DNA of 44,875 nucleotides from Gammaproteobacteria bacterium HGW-Gammaproteobacteria-4 (GCA_002839995.1 PGZC01000010.1:1-44875), one strand, 5' to 3'; positions 24,770-34,724 are shown, counted from the first letter of the stretch. Numbers and translations: made by a program. The notes: generated by a model not told the origin, from the letters alone.

Positions 24770-26167
24770 ATGCGCAAGCAAACGGGTTACCGCATCGAGC
24801 GCGACAGCATGGGCGAACTGCGCGTGCCAAGCGATGCCTTGTGGGGTGCGCAGACCCAGCGCGCGCTGGAGAATTTTCCGATATCCGGGCTGCGCATGCC
24901 CGCCGAGTTCATTGCCGCGCTCGGCCTGATCAAGGCCGCTGCAGCCACGGTGAACGGGCGATTCGGCGCGCTCGACACGCTGCGGGCGGAAGCGATTCGC
25001 GCCGCCGCCCTGCGCGTGGCCGGCAATGCATTGGACACCCAGTTTCCGGTGGACGTGTTTCAGACCGGTTCGGGCACCTCCAGCAACATGAACGCAAACG
25101 AGGTGATCGCCACGCTGGCCAGCCGCGACGCGGGCCTCGCCGTGGATCCCAACGACCACGTCAACATGGGTCAGAGTTCCAACGACGTGGTGCCGAGCGC
25201 GATTCATGTAGCGGCGGCACTGGCGCTCGCCAACCAGTTGCTGCCCGCGCTCACGCACCTGAGCGCGGTGATCCGCAAGCGAGGCAAGGCCCTGAGCAAG
25301 GTCGTCAAAACCGGACGCACGCATCTGATGGACGCGATGCCGCTCACGATGGGGCAGGAGTTGGGCGGTTGGGCGGCGCAGATCGATGCGGCGATCGAGC
25401 GCATCAAGGATTCAAGCAAGCGCCTGCAACGGCTGGCGCTGGGCGCGACCGCCGTGGGCACCGGCATCAATGCCGACCCGCGTTTCGCCAAGGCCATGGC
25501 TGCCGAGTTGACGCGTATCGGCGGTGTTCGCTTTAGCGCGGCACCGAATCCGTTCGCAGCGCTGTCGGCGCAGGACGATGCGGTGGAAATGTCGGGCCAG
25601 TTGAATGCGCTGGCCTGCGCGCTGATGAAAATCAGCAACGATCTGCGCTGGATGAACTCAGGCCCCTTGGCCGGTCTCGGCGAAATCGCGCTGCCGGCAT
25701 TGCAGCCTGGCAGCTCGATCATGCCGGGCAAGGTCAACCCGGTGATTCCCGAGGCGGTGTGCATGGTCTGCGCGCAGGTGATCGGCAATCACGCCAGCAT
25801 CACCATGGCCGGCGCCAGCGGCAACTTCCAGCTCAACGTCATGTTGCCGTTGATTGCGCACAATCTGCTGCAATCGATCCGCCTGCTGGCCAACGCCAGC
25901 CGCCAGTTGGCCGACGCCGCCATTGCCGGTTTCAGCGTCAATCACCAGGCGATTTCCGCCGCACTGACGCGCAATCCGGTATTGGTGACGGCGCTCAACC
26001 CGGTGATCGGATATGCCAAGGGCGCGGCGATCGCCAAGCAGGCTTATGCCGAGGGCCGCCCGTTGCTGGATGTGGCTCGCGAAGCCACCGATCTGCCGGA
26101 AAAAACCTTGCGCAAGCTGCTCGATCCGCTGGCGCTGACCAAGGGTGGTATTGCCGGCGCACGCTAG
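24770..26167 (+). CDS. fumC: Fumarate hydratase class II
   Basis: Iron-independent fumarase interconverting fumarate and malate. The 465-residue protein shows SGTSSNMNANEVIA (101-114), His185 in GRTHLMDAMP and the superfamily signature GSSIMPGKVNPVIPEA (314-329). ATG 24770 has GGGAG 6 bases upstream. Class II aspartases share these motifs, but GRTHLMDAMPLT and the overall pattern favour fumarase. The gene ends before an inverted REP pair. Confidence 0.94.
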   Translation: MRKQTGYRIERDSMGELRVPSDALWGAQTQRALENFPISGLRMPAEFIAALGLIKAAAATVNGRFGALDTLRAEAIRAAALRVAGNALDTQFPVDVFQTGSGTSSNMNANEVIATLASRDAGLAVDPNDHVNMGQSSNDVVPSAIHVAAALALANQLLPALTHLSAVIRKRGKALSKVVKTGRTHLMDAMPLTMGQELGGWAAQIDAAIERIKDSSKRLQRLALGATAVGTGINADPRFAKAMAAELTRIGGVRFSAAPNPFAALSAQDDAVEMSGQLNALACALMKISNDLRWMNSGPLAGLGEIALPALQPGSSIMPGKVNPVIPEAVCMVCAQVIGNHASITMAGASGNFQLNVMLPLIAHNLLQSIRLLANASRQLADAAIAGFSVNHQAISAALTRNPVLVTALNPVIGYAKGAAIAKQAYAEGRPLLDVAREATDLPEKTLRKLLDPLALTKGGIAGAR

Positions 26168-26190
26168 ACGGCTGTAGCTCGCTGCGCCAG

Positions 26191-26258
26191 GTCGCCCACA
26201 GGGTGGGCTCCTACAGGTCGCTCCACGACATTGTGTAGGAACTCACCCTGTGAGCGAC
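26191..26258. repeat. Inverted REP pair with a covarying copy
   Basis: The minus-strand copy (26191-26214) matches the main REP. The plus-strand copy (26235-26258) reads GTAGGAACTCACCCTGTGAG and then CGAC: the second stem pair is changed from C-G to T-A on both sides, keeping the stem, while the outer pair is lost. It lies between convergent fumC and the DUF885 gene. Bases 26259-26342 show nothing further. Confidence 0.85.
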
Positions 26259-26342
26259 GGGGTTCGCATCGAGGCTGGGTTGCGGTTGGTGCCCGCAAAT
26301 CGATTGATCCCTCGGCAGGCCTTCAGCAAGCGCGCGCTGCGA

Positions 26343-28145
26343 TCATTGCGCCGCAATCCAGCGCTCGATCTTGGCTTCCAGTACCTTCATCGGCACCGTG
26401 CCATCGTTGAGCACCTCGCGGTGGAACGCGCGCACATCGAAGCGTTCGCCGAGCGCGGCTTCGGCCCTGGTGCGCAACGCGCGAATCCTGATCTGCCCGA
26501 TCTTGTAAGCCAGTGCCTGTCCCGGGATCGCCATGAAGCGCTCGGCTTCGGCGATGGCGCGGGTGGGTTCGGTCGGCGAATTGGCATACATGTAATCGAG
26601 CACCTGCTGCCGGCTCCAGCCCTTGGCGTGGATGCCGGTATCGACTACCAAGCGGATCGCGCGCCACAGCTCGGCATCCAGTGCGCCGAAATACATCACC
26701 GGATCGGTGTAAACGCCCAGTTCCTTGCCCAATGATTCGGCGTAAAGGCCCCAGCCTTCGGCGAAGGCGGTTTCGCCGCCGAAACGACGAAAGGCCGGCA
26801 ACTCGGTGAGCTCCTGTTGCAGCGCGATCTGGAAATGATGGCCGGGCTCGGCCTCGTGCAGAAACAGCGATTCCAGTGCGTAGCGCGGGCGTGCTTTCAA
26901 ATCGTACGTGTTGGCGTAGAAGATGCCGGGGCGCGATCCGTCCTGGGCCGGGCGTTGATACGACCCGCCCGCGGCGGAGGCGGCGCGAAAGGCTTCAACC
27001 GGGCGAATCTCGAAATCGGCCTTGGGCCGCACATCGAACAAGGCCGGCAGCAGCGGCTCGATCGTGGCGCGAAAGCCGCGATAGGCATCCAGCATGTCCT
27101 GCTCGCTGTCGAAATAGTTGGCCGGATCCGCCTTGAGATGTGTGAAATAGTCCTTCAACTCGCCCGTGAACCCGGTTTGGCGCATGACCTTGCGCATTTC
27201 ATCGTGGATGCGCGCGACTTCATCCAGGCCGATCTGGTGGATTTGTTCGGGGCTGAGATCGGTGGTGGTGGATTGCCGCGCCAGATAGGCGTACCACGCT
27301 TCACCGTCGGGCAATGCGCCGAGGCCGACGCTATCGCGCGTTGCCGGCAGATACTCATCGGCGGCATAGGCGCGCAGCTTGCGATAGGCCGGCATCAGGG
27401 TGTCGGCAATCAGCGCCCGGTAGGCGTCGCGCAGACGGGTGCGGTCGGCTTCGGCGAAGCCCGCCGGCAGGTTCTCGATCGGCTTCCAGAAAACCGTCTT
27501 TTCGGGATCGTCGGCGATCAGCGCGTCGAACTGCGGGATGGCCTTTTCGATCAGTACGCGCGGCTGGGTCAGGCCTTGCGCCACGCCGTCGCGCATGTTG
27601 GCGATGGCCTGGTCGAACAGGGCAGGGATCTGACTGGCGCGAGCTAGCCAGTTGTCGTAGTCGTCCACACTGCGAAATGGCTGTGCGCCGGTGCCGGCAC
27701 CGAGCATGGCGAAGGTGCTCGCCATGTTGCGGAATTGGTTCAGCGGCATCAGATCATCGCGGAAGGCGTAGCCCTCGATCTCGCCTTCCAGATTGTTCAC
27801 GAACACGTCGTAGCTGACCCGCGCGCGCGGATCGAGGGTCGCCGGGCCAATCGCCTTGACCCGCTCCAGCCACAGCGCCGCGAACTCTTTGCTGGCATCG
27901 CGGTAAGCCGGGCTCAGGGTGTTGGGCAGGCGGTCGTTGTAACGCGGGTCGCCGATGAAGGTGGCGCGCAGCGGATTGCGCTCCAGCGCCGCTTCCCAAT
28001 ACTGCGCGTAGATCTGCTCAAGCTGCTGCTGTGCGGTTTCGGTTGCCGTGCTTGGCGCGCCGGCTGCCGGATCGGTAGATTGCGGTGCCCCGCCACAGGC
28101 AGCAAGTGCAATGCACAGAAAAGGGACAAACAGACGTGCGCGCAT
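26343..28145 (-). CDS. DUF885 family lipoprotein, probable zinc metallopeptidase
   Basis: A 600-residue exported protein. The signal ends in the lipobox LAAC, so Cys17 would carry lipid, and a Pro/Ala/Thr-rich stretch follows. The DUF885 domain fills the rest. Motif HEAEPGHHF at 430-438 resembles the HExxH-type metal site proposed for this family, with AFAEGWGLYAE (Glu464) as a possible third ligand region. Substrates are unknown; peptidase activity is assumed from family fold. A GGAGAG site lies upstream of ATG 28145. Convergent to fumC and divergent from tpiA. Confidence 0.88.
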   Translation of the reverse strand: MRARLFVPFLCIALAACGGAPQSTDPAAGAPSTATETAQQQLEQIYAQYWEAALERNPLRATFIGDPRYNDRLPNTLSPAYRDASKEFAALWLERVKAIGPATLDPRARVSYDVFVNNLEGEIEGYAFRDDLMPLNQFRNMASTFAMLGAGTGAQPFRSVDDYDNWLARASQIPALFDQAIANMRDGVAQGLTQPRVLIEKAIPQFDALIADDPEKTVFWKPIENLPAGFAEADRTRLRDAYRALIADTLMPAYRKLRAYAADEYLPATRDSVGLGALPDGEAWYAYLARQSTTTDLSPEQIHQIGLDEVARIHDEMRKVMRQTGFTGELKDYFTHLKADPANYFDSEQDMLDAYRGFRATIEPLLPALFDVRPKADFEIRPVEAFRAASAAGGSYQRPAQDGSRPGIFYANTYDLKARPRYALESLFLHEAEPGHHFQIALQQELTELPAFRRFGGETAFAEGWGLYAESLGKELGVYTDPVMYFGALDAELWRAIRLVVDTGIHAKGWSRQQVLDYMYANSPTEPTRAIAEAERFMAIPGQALAYKIGQIRIRALRTRAEAALGERFDVRAFHREVLNDGTVPMKVLEAKIERWIAAQ

Positions 28146-28250
28146 GATGTCTCTCCAGAAGCGGTTGCAGTGGTGATCGTTGGGCGATGATGCCCGCGCT
28201 GCGCGTGAAAGTCATGGTTCAGCGCAGCGAGCCGGTGCATTGCGCAAGCA

Positions 28251-28280
28251 TTGCCGCACCGACCCGTTGGCGGCTATGCT
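28251..28280 (+). promoter_or_regulatory. Candidate tpiA promoter
   Basis: TTGCCG (28251-28256) and TATGCT (28275-28280) are 18 bases apart, 30 bases before ATG 28311. It could also drive secG and downstream genes. By eye only. Confidence 0.4.
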
Positions 28281-28310
28281 GGCGCGTCAATGGCTACATT
28301 GGGCTGGCTC

Positions 28311-29063
28311 ATGCGCAAGCGTCTCGTTGCTGCCAACTGGAAGTTGAATGGAAGCCGGCAGTTCGCGGTGGAACTGCTCGATGCGCTACTGGCCGGCGGC
28401 TGGCCTGGCAACACCGATTTGGCGATATTTCCGCCGCTGCCGTATCTCGCCGAGTTGATCGCGCGCTACGCCGACAGCGGCATGCGCTTTGGTGCGCAGG
28501 ATGTCGGTTGCAACAGCCAAGGCGCCTTTACCGGCGAGGTGTCGGCGGCGATGTTGGCGGATATCGGTTGCCATTACGTGTTGGTCGGGCACTCCGAGCG
28601 GCGCGAGTACCACGCCGAGAGCGACGAACTGATCGCGCAAAAGGTGGGGGCGGCGAAGGCTGCCGGCCTGGTTCCGGTGCTGTGCGTGGGCGAAACCTTG
28701 CACCAGCGCGAAGCCGGGCAGACGCAGTGGGCGCTGGAGCGACAGTTCACGCCGGTGTTCGAACGGCTGGGCAACGACGCGCTGGCCGGGGTGGTGGTGG
28801 CGTACGAGCCGCGCTGGGCGATCGGTACCGGGCGCGCAGCCAGCGCCGAGCAGGTGCAGGAAGTCCATGCCTTTATTCGTGGCGAAGTGCGCGCGCGGGA
28901 TGCTAGAATTGCGGATTCGCTGCTGATTCTCTATGGCGGTAGCGTCAAGCCGTCCAATGCCGGGGCCTTGTTTGACTTGCCGGACGTCGATGGCGGTTTG
29001 ATTGGTGGCGCTTCTTTGGTTGCGTCGGATTTTCTTGCAATTGCCGCTGCTGCGGCACCTTGA
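28311..29063 (+). CDS. tpiA: Triose-phosphate isomerase
   Basis: Glycolytic enzyme interconverting dihydroxyacetone phosphate and glyceraldehyde 3-phosphate. Catalytic residues are Lys11 in AANWKLNG, His94 in VGHSERR and Glu166 in AYEPRWAIGTG, with the phosphate loop ILYGGSVKPSN near the end. From ATG 28311 it has 250 residues, the normal size. ATG 28290 in frame would add seven residues and cannot be excluded. secG follows after 9 bases. Confidence 0.95.
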   Translation: MRKRLVAANWKLNGSRQFAVELLDALLAGGWPGNTDLAIFPPLPYLAELIARYADSGMRFGAQDVGCNSQGAFTGEVSAAMLADIGCHYVLVGHSERREYHAESDELIAQKVGAAKAAGLVPVLCVGETLHQREAGQTQWALERQFTPVFERLGNDALAGVVVAYEPRWAIGTGRAASAEQVQEVHAFIRGEVRARDARIADSLLILYGGSVKPSNAGALFDLPDVDGGLIGGASLVASDFLAIAAAAAP

Positions 29064-29072
29064 GCACTGGTC

Positions 29073-29504
29073 ATGATTCTTAAACTCGTCAATATTGTTC
29101 ACGTGCTGCTCGCGGTTGCGATGATCGGTCTGATCTTGCTGCAGCGCGGCTCGGGCGCAGCCGCCGGTTCCGGCTTCGGCGCCGGTGCGTCGGGCACCGT
29201 GTTCGGTTCCACCGGTGCATCCAACTTCATGTCCAAATCGACCAAGTGGTTGGCTGCGGCGTTCTTTGCGCTGAGTCTCGGTATGGCGATCTACGCCAGC
29301 CGTTCGGCCAATCGTCCGGTTGCCGATGATCTCGGCGTGATGGGCGGATCGACGCCGAGTGCGCTGGTGCAGCCTGCCGCGAACGGTGAGGTGCCGGCAG
29401 CGCCGGATGCGGAACCCGCAACGCAATCGTCGGTCGTGCCCGAAGCGCCGGTCGACGCGCCAACCGATGCGTCGGCAATTGACAAAGATCAAGAAAAAAA
29501 CTGA
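29073..29504 (+). CDS. secG: Preprotein translocase subunit SecG
   Basis: Two-span inner-membrane subunit that supports SecYEG protein export. Membrane segments lie at about 3-21 (LKLVNIVHVLLAVAMIGLI) and 53-72, joined by the Gly/Ala/Ser-rich loop RGSGAAAGSGFGAGASGTVF that is characteristic. The C-terminal 60 residues are a Pro/Ala-rich tail of low complexity, making it longer (143) than E. coli SecG (110). Located between tpiA and tRNA-Leu, the common order in this group. Confidence 0.93.
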   Translation: MILKLVNIVHVLLAVAMIGLILLQRGSGAAAGSGFGAGASGTVFGSTGASNFMSKSTKWLAAAFFALSLGMAIYASRSANRPVADDLGVMGGSTPSALVQPAANGEVPAAPDAEPATQSSVVPEAPVDAPTDASAIDKDQEKN

Positions 29505-29543
29505 AGCGCTGATACAATGGCGCAGGCCGGTTCGCCGGTTGGG

Positions 29544-29585
29544 ATTGAACCGGCTGCGATTAAACCGGCTGCGATTAAACCTGTT
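29544..29585 (+). repeat. 15-bp tandem repeat before tRNA-Leu
   Basis: ATTGAACCGGCTGCG (29544-29558), ATTAAACCGGCTGCG (29559-29573) and a partial ATTAAACCTGTTGC (29574-29587) run into the tRNA 5' end. A possible extended -10 box TGATACAAT lies at 29510-29518, just after secG. Confidence 0.6.
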
Positions 29586-29670
29586 GCCCAGGTGGCGGAA
29601 TTGGTAGACGCACTACCTTGAGGTGGTAGCGACTTAGGTCGTGGGGGTTCGAGTCCCCCCTTGGGCACCA
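29586..29670 (+). tRNA. tRNA-Leu (anticodon GAG)
   Basis: An 85-base tRNA with encoded CCA. Acceptor GCCCAGG pairs with CTTGGGC (one G-U). The D arm has GGCGGAATTGGTAGACGC. The anticodon stem CTACC/GGTAG encloses loop TTGAGGT, so the anticodon is GAG, reading CUC and CUU. A long variable arm (CGACTTAGGTCG) is typical of class II tRNA-Leu. The T arm is GGGGGTTCGAGTCCCCC. Confidence 0.97.
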
Positions 29671-29744
29671 ACACATAGTGCGCTGTTCGCGTCGCCTCGC
29701 GACCAGCGCTTGAACGCGCTGAACGCGCGGCTGAGAGGGCTCTC

Positions 29745-30101
29745 GTGCTGGGCGAATATCTGCCGGTTCTCCTGTTCATGGTCGTCGCCATCGGCTTCGG
29801 CGCCTCGTTGCTGGTTCTTGGCTGGTTGTTGGGGCCCAAGCGTCCCGATGTCGAGAAGCTATCGCCGTACGAGTGCGGCTTTGAAGCGTTCGAAGACGCG
29901 CGCATGAAGTTCGATGTGCGTTACTACCTCGTCGCCATCCTGTTCATCATCTTCGACCTGGAAATTGCCTTCCTGTTTCCGTGGGCTGTCGTCTATCGGG
30001 AAATTGGTTTGACTGCAATTCTGGCGATGACCGTATTCCTCGGCATCCTGGTGGTCGGCTTCATCTACGAATGGAAGAAGGGCGCGCTGGAATGGGAGTG
30101 A
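29745..30101 (+). CDS. nuoA: NADH-quinone oxidoreductase subunit A
   Basis: First gene of the proton-pumping complex I operon. NuoA is a small membrane subunit with three segments (about 7-29, 61-82, 87-109). The conserved loop [21 protein letters not shown] (PYECGFE, then RMKFDVRYY) lies near the quinone site. It has 118 residues. The start is GTG 29745, with GAGAGGG at 29734-29740. The operon starts 75 bases after tRNA-Leu. Its stop overlaps nuoB by 10 bases. Confidence 0.95.
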   Translation: MLGEYLPVLLFMVVAIGFGASLLVLGWLLGPKRPDVEKLSPYECGFEAFEDARMKFDVRYYLVAILFIIFDLEIAFLFPWAVVYREIGLTAILAMTVFLGILVVGFIYEWKKGALEWE

Positions 30102-30634
30102 AGGAGTTCTTTCATAACCCCGAGCCGCTGGGCCGGGTGGACGACATCCTGCGTCCGGAAGGCGATAACCCGTTGGTGCAGCATGGGTTCGCCGTCACCT
30201 CGGTGGATACGCTGATCAATTGGGCGCGGACCGGCTCGATGTGGCCGATGACCTTCGGTCTGGCGTGCTGCGCGGTGGAGATGATGCACGCGGGCGCCTC
30301 ACGCCTGGATCTGGATCGCTACGGCGTGATCTTCCGTCCATCGCCACGCCAGTCCGACGTGATGATCGTTGCCGGCACCCTGGTCAACAAGATGGCGCCG
30401 GCGCTGCGCAAGGTCTACGACCAGATGCCCGAACCCAAATGGGTGATCTCGATGGGCTCGTGCGCCAACGGTGGTGGCTATTACCACTATTCGTACTCGG
30501 TGGTGCGCGGCTGCGATCGCGTGGTGCCGGTCGATATCTACGTTCCCGGTTGTCCTCCGACCGCCGAGGCCCTGATCTACGGCATTCTTCAGTTGCAAAA
30601 GAAGATCCGCCGCACCAACACGATTGCGCGCTGA
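30092..30634 (+). CDS. nuoB: NADH-quinone oxidoreductase subunit B
   Basis: Peripheral-arm subunit holding cluster N2, the last iron-sulfur centre before ubiquinone. Cluster ligands are in LACCAVEMM (the unusual adjacent cysteines), GSCANGGG and VPGCPPTAE. It has 180 residues from ATG 30092. GTG 30098 is an alternative start two codons later. It overlaps the end of nuoA and is followed after 3 bases by nuoC. Confidence 0.96.
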   Translation: MGVKEFFHNPEPLGRVDDILRPEGDNPLVQHGFAVTSVDTLINWARTGSMWPMTFGLACCAVEMMHAGASRLDLDRYGVIFRPSPRQSDVMIVAGTLVNKMAPALRKVYDQMPEPKWVISMGSCANGGGYYHYSYSVVRGCDRVVPVDIYVPGCPPTAEALIYGILQLQKKIRRTNTIAR

Positions 30635-30637
30635 GCC

Positions 30638-31360
30638 ATGCCCGAGCCGACATTGACCCTGGTTGAACGCCTGAAGAACCGTTTCGCCGATGTGCAGCTA
30701 TCGATCGTGGATGCGCGCGGCGAAGTGACAATGGAAGTGGCGCCAGAGCACTGGTTGGCCACTGCCAGGGCGCTGCGCGACGAACCCGAATTCCGTTTCG
30801 AGCTGTGCATGGACGTGAGCGGCGTCGATTACCTGAGCTACGGTCAGGTCGAATGGGATACCAGCGACGTCTCCTCCGAGGGGTTTTCGCGCGGCGTCGA
30901 GGCGCTGGGCCCGGGGCGGTTCTCATGGGCCGAGCGGCCGACGGGCGCCGGCCCGACACGGCGGTTCGCAGCAGTGGCGCACCTGCTCTCGGTAAGCAAC
31001 AACGCGCGGTTGCGTATCCGCTGTTTCGCGCCGGACGACGGGTTGCCGATCGTGCCCTCGCTGCTGTCGGTCTGGCCCGGGGTCAACTGGTTCGAGCGCG
31101 AGGCGTTCGATCTCTACGGCATCATCTTCGAAGACCATCCCGACTTGCGCCGCATTCTCACCGACTACGGTTTTGTCGGCCATCCGTTCCGCAAGGATTT
31201 CCCGCTGATCGGCAATGTCGAGGTGAGTTACGACCCCGAGCGCGGGCGCGTGATTTATCAGCCGGTCACGATCGAACCGCGGGTCGGCGTGCCGCGCGTG
31301 GTACGCCACGATTCGGGCCTGCAACAGGCAGCGGCCGAAGCCGCTGCGGCCAAGCGTTGA
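30638..31360 (+). CDS. nuoC: NADH-quinone oxidoreductase subunit C
   Basis: Peripheral-arm 30-kDa subunit without cofactors that packs against NuoD. The signature ERxxFDLYGI appears as [20 protein letters not shown] (given to 20 residues), followed by [18 protein letters not shown]. It has 240 residues and a low-complexity Ala-rich end. It is separate from nuoD, unlike the fused nuoCD of E. coli. A segment with [12 protein letters not shown] near the N-terminus is ordinary for the family. Confidence 0.95.
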   Translation: MPEPTLTLVERLKNRFADVQLSIVDARGEVTMEVAPEHWLATARALRDEPEFRFELCMDVSGVDYLSYGQVEWDTSDVSSEGFSRGVEALGPGRFSWAERPTGAGPTRRFAAVAHLLSVSNNARLRIRCFAPDDGLPIVPSLLSVWPGVNWFEREAFDLYGIIFEDHPDLRRILTDYGFVGHPFRKDFPLIGNVEVSYDPERGRVIYQPVTIEPRVGVPRVVRHDSGLQQAAAEAAAAKR

Positions 31361-31370
31361 GGGCCCGGCA

Positions 31371-32627
31371 ATGACCCAGGAAATCCGCAATTACACGATG
31401 AACTTCGGCCCGCAGCATCCGGCCGCGCACGGCGTGCTGCGTCTGGTGCTGGAGATGGATGGCGAGACGGTGATGCGCGCCGATCCGCATGTCGGCCTGT
31501 TGCATCGCGCGACCGAAAAGCTGGCCGAGAGCAAGCCGTTCAACCAGTCGATCGGTTACATGGATCGCCTCGATTACATGTCGATGATGTGCAACGAGCA
31601 TGCCTATGTGCTGGCGATCGAACGCCTGCTCGGGATCGAGGCGCCGGATCGTGCGCAGTACATCCGCACGATGTTCGACGAGGTCACCCGCATTCTCAAT
31701 CACTTGCTCTGGATCGGCTCCAACGGCCTGGATCTGGGTGCGATGGCGCTGTTCCTGTATGCCTTCCGCGAACGCGAAGAGCTGATGGACTGCTATGAGG
31801 CAGTGTCCGGCGCACGCATGCACGCCGCCTACTACCGGCCCGGCGGCGTCTATCGCGATCTGCCCGATACCATGCCCAGGTACAAGGAGTCGCCGTGGCG
31901 CAAGGGCAAGGAACTCACGCGCGTCAACGAATGGCGCGAAGGCTCCATGCTCGATTTCCTCGACGCGTTCGCCGACGATTTCCCGCGCCGGGTTGACGAG
32001 TACGAAACCCTGCTCACCGACAACCGCATCTGGAAGCAGCGTACGGTCGGTATCGGCGTGGTGCCGCCGGAGCTGGCGATGGCCTGGGGCATGAGCGGCC
32101 CGATGCTGCGCGGCTCGGGTATCGCCTGGGATCTGCGCAAGAAACAGCCCTATGCCAAGTACGCCGAGGTCGATTTCGACATTCCGGTCGGCGTCACCGG
32201 CGACTGCTACGACCGTTATCTGGTGCGGGTCGAGGAAATGCGCCAATCGGCGCGCATCATCAAACAATGCGTGGCCTGGCTGCGCGCCAACCCCGGCCCG
32301 GTGATGCTGGACAATTTCAAGGTGTCGCCGCCATCGCGCGAAGCGATGAAAGACGACATGGAAGCCTTGATCCATCACTTCAAACTGTTCACCGAAGGCT
32401 ACTGTGTGCCGGAAGGCGAGGTCTACGCCGCGGTGGAAGCGCCGAAGGGCGAGTTCGCCGCCTACATCGTGTCCGACGGCGCCAACAAACCGTTCCGGCT
32501 GAAGCTGCGGGCACCGGGTTTCGCCCACCTGTCGTCGATGGACACCATCGTGCGCGGGCACATGTTGCCCGATGTGGTGGCGATGATCGGTACCTACGAC
32601 ATCGTGTTCGGGGAGATCGACCGATGA
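31371..32627 (+). CDS. nuoD: NADH-quinone oxidoreductase subunit D
   Basis: The 49-kDa subunit that forms the ubiquinone headgroup site with NuoB. Conserved [25 protein letters not shown] and MDRLDYMS are present, and the C-terminus ends DIVFGEIDR as usual. It has 418 residues. The last bases read ATGA: an ATG at 32624 overlaps the stop and opens the small ORF that runs through the following repeat element to nuoE. Confidence 0.96.
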   Translation: MTQEIRNYTMNFGPQHPAAHGVLRLVLEMDGETVMRADPHVGLLHRATEKLAESKPFNQSIGYMDRLDYMSMMCNEHAYVLAIERLLGIEAPDRAQYIRTMFDEVTRILNHLLWIGSNGLDLGAMALFLYAFREREELMDCYEAVSGARMHAAYYRPGGVYRDLPDTMPRYKESPWRKGKELTRVNEWREGSMLDFLDAFADDFPRRVDEYETLLTDNRIWKQRTVGIGVVPPELAMAWGMSGPMLRGSGIAWDLRKKQPYAKYAEVDFDIPVGVTGDCYDRYLVRVEEMRQSARIIKQCVAWLRANPGPVMLDNFKVSPPSREAMKDDMEALIHHFKLFTEGYCVPEGEVYAAVEAPKGEFAAYIVSDGANKPFRLKLRAPGFAHLSSMDTIVRGHMLPDVVAMIGTYDIVFGEIDR

Positions 32628-32872
32628 ATACCTGCCTTTCAAAGCCGTCCGCAAATTGCGCAAAGGGCGCAAAGGGCACTCGGAACAAGGCTTCCATCCG
32701 GCGCAAACCGGGGTCCGTTTTGCTCTATCCGATGAGTTCCTGGTTTTGCTGGATTGGCGAAAACATATCTGGTCAGAGCATCCCGACAGAGTTTTTGCTG
32801 GACACCTTTTGCGATCTTTGCGTCCTTGGCGGACCCAAGGGCTTTGCTTTGACGGCGGGAAGCAACGCATGA
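32624..32872 (+). CDS. Bridging small ORF between nuoD and nuoE
   Basis: An 82-codon ORF starts with ATGA over the nuoD stop and ends with ATGA over the nuoE start. It reads through the inverted-repeat element at 32640-32851 without a stop. The product ([20 protein letters not shown]...) has no recognisable domain and looks like translated repeat. I see it as a coupling leader and not a functional protein. The same design recurs at nuoF/nuoG. Confidence 0.4.
   Translation: MNTCLSKPSANCAKGAKGTRNKASIRRKPGSVLLYPMSSWFCWIGENISGQSIPTEFLLDTFCDLCVLGGPKGFALTAGSNA
32640..32851. repeat. Inverted-repeat element A at the nuoD/nuoE junction
   Basis: Left arm 32640-32677 (GTCCGC at 32647, then GCGCAAAGGGCGCAAAGG) and right arm about 32806-32851 (TTTGCGATCTTTGCGTCCTT, then GGCGGAC to 32834) are imperfect inverted repeats around a unique core of about 130 bases. 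The arms are alike in sequence to those of the element at 34731-34835. Confidence 0.7.
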
Positions 32873-33396
32873 AAGCCACCGGCAATTTCGAAGCCTGCCA
32901 GCACGTCGATCCGATGCTGGCGCTGAACGAGCATACCCGCGCCACCATCGATCAATGGCGCGCCAAGTTTCCGCCGGAGCGCTCGCGCTCGGCGTTGATC
33001 CAGGGTTTGATTGCCGCGCAGGAGCAGAACCAGGGCTGGCTTGGCGACGAAATGATGGCAGCGGTGGCCAAGTATCTCGGTGTGCCGCCGGTGTGGGCGT
33101 ATGAGGTGGCGACGTTTTATTCAATGATCGAGACCGCGCCGGTCGGCCGCAACAACGTCGCGATCTGCACCAACATCAGTTGCTGGCTCAATGGCGCCGA
33201 GGACATCGTGCGTTATTGCGAAGGCAAGCTTGGCATCAAGCTGGGCGAGAGCACCGCGGATGGGCGCGTCTATCTCAAGCGCGAGGAAGAATGCCTCGCG
33301 GCGTGCTGCGGCGCGCCGATGATGGTCGTCAACGGTCACTATCACGAGAATCTGGACACCGAAAAGGTGGACCAGATTCTCGCATCGCTGAAGTGA
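32869..33396 (+). CDS. nuoE: NADH-quinone oxidoreductase subunit E
   Basis: The 24-kDa 2Fe-2S subunit (cluster N1a) of the NADH-oxidising module. Ligands are Cys100 and Cys105 in [12 protein letters not shown], and Cys142 and Cys146 in [10 protein letters not shown]. From ATG 32869 it has 175 residues, the family size. The open frame back to 32656 translates the repeat element and is not part of the protein. No clear Shine-Dalgarno precedes it; initiation may depend on coupling to the bridging ORF. Confidence 0.95.
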   Translation: MKATGNFEACQHVDPMLALNEHTRATIDQWRAKFPPERSRSALIQGLIAAQEQNQGWLGDEMMAAVAKYLGVPPVWAYEVATFYSMIETAPVGRNNVAICTNISCWLNGAEDIVRYCEGKLGIKLGESTADGRVYLKREEECLAACCGAPMMVVNGHYHENLDTEKVDQILASLK

Positions 33397-33407
33397 GGTC
33401 GGAGCAG

Positions 33408-34724
33408 ATGGCAGTCGGGCCCCCGCCGCAGGAACACAACGTCGTCAACACGACGCTGCATTTTGATACGCCATGGTCTTACGAGAGCTATCTCAAGACC
33501 GGTGGTTACGCCGCATGGCGCAAGATTCTCGACGAGAAGATTCCGCCGGAACAGGTGGTCGAGATGGTCAAGCAGTCCGGCCTGCGCGGCCGCGGCGGCG
33601 CCGGCTTCCCGACCGGCCTGAAGTGGAGCTTCATGCCCAAGGGCAACGTCGGCCAGAAGTACATCCTGTGCAATTCCGACGAGTCCGAACCGGGCACCTG
33701 CAAGGATCGCGACATCCTGCGCTTCAATCCGCACGCGGTGCTCGAAGGCATGGCGATTGCCTGCTACGCCACCGGCAGTACGGTCGCCTACAACTACCTG
33801 CGCGGCGAGTTCCACCACGAGCCGTTCGAACACATCGAACTGGCGCTGGCCGATGCCTATCGGCACGGTTGGCTGGGCAAGAACATCCTGGGTTCGGGCG
33901 TGGATGTCGATATCCACAATGCGCTCGGCGCCGGCGCCTACATCTGCGGCGAAGAAACCGCGCTGATGGAATCGCTGGAAGGAAAGAAAGGCCAGCCGCG
34001 CTACAAGCCGCCGTTCCCGGCCAACTTCGGCCTGTACGGGCGGCCGACCACGATCAACAACACCGAAACCTACGCCTCGGTGCCGGCGATCATCCGCAAC
34101 GGCCCGGAATGGTTCCTGGGACTGGGCAAGCCCAACAACGGCGGCGCCAAGGTGTTTTCGGTATCCGGCCATGTTGCCCGGCCGGGCAACTACGAGGTCC
34201 GCCTGGGCACGCCGTTCAGCGAGCTGCTGGAAATGGCCGGTGGCATGCGGCCGGGGCGTACCTTGAAGGCGGTCATTCCGGGCGGCTCCTCGATGCCGGT
34301 GTTGCCGGGCGAGACCATGCTCGGCCTGACCATGGATTACGACAGCATCCAGAAGGCCGGTTCCGGCCTGGGCTCCGGTGCGGTAGTGGTGATGGACGAC
34401 ACCACCTGCATGGTGCGTGCCTGCCAGCGCATCGCGCGGTTCTATTTTGCCGAGTCGTGCGGGCAATGCACGCCGTGCCGCGAAGGCACCGGCTGGATGT
34501 ATCGGGTGCTGACCCGCATCGTCGAAGGCAAGGCCGAGCTGGAGGATCTGAACACGCTCAAGGCGGTGGCCGGCCAGATCGAAGGGCACACCATTTGTGC
34601 GTTTGGCGAAGCTGCCGCATGGCCGGTGCAGGGGTTTCTGCGCCAGTTCTGGTCTGAATTCGAATACGCGATCGTCAACAAGCGCTTCCTGGTTGACGAT
34701 GCGCAGTTGGGAGTGGCGGCATGA
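33408..34724 (+). CDS. nuoF: NADH-quinone oxidoreductase subunit F
   Basis: The 51-kDa subunit that binds NADH and FMN and carries cluster N3. The FMN/NADH loop [16 protein letters not shown], the segment [31 protein letters not shown] and the cluster motif [15 protein letters not shown] (with a later Cys in [13 protein letters not shown]) are all present. ATG 33408 has GGAG upstream and gives 438 residues; the frame opens earlier inside nuoE. Its stop overlaps an ATG at 34721, the start of the second bridging ORF. Confidence 0.96.
   Translation: MAVGPPPQEHNVVNTTLHFDTPWSYESYLKTGGYAAWRKILDEKIPPEQVVEMVKQSGLRGRGGAGFPTGLKWSFMPKGNVGQKYILCNSDESEPGTCKDRDILRFNPHAVLEGMAIACYATGSTVAYNYLRGEFHHEPFEHIELALADAYRHGWLGKNILGSGVDVDIHNALGAGAYICGEETALMESLEGKKGQPRYKPPFPANFGLYGRPTTINNTETYASVPAIIRNGPEWFLGLGKPNNGGAKVFSVSGHVARPGNYEVRLGTPFSELLEMAGGMRPGRTLKAVIPGGSSMPVLPGETMLGLTMDYDSIQKAGSGLGSGAVVVMDDTTCMVRACQRIARFYFAESCGQCTPCREGTGWMYRVLTRIVEGKAELEDLNTLKAVAGQIEGHTICAFGEAAAWPVQGFLRQFWSEFEYAIVNKRFLVDDAQLGVAA

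Noticed and set aside
32656-32868. N-terminal extension of NuoE
   Set aside because: It translates the inverted-repeat element; NuoE family sequence begins at 32869.
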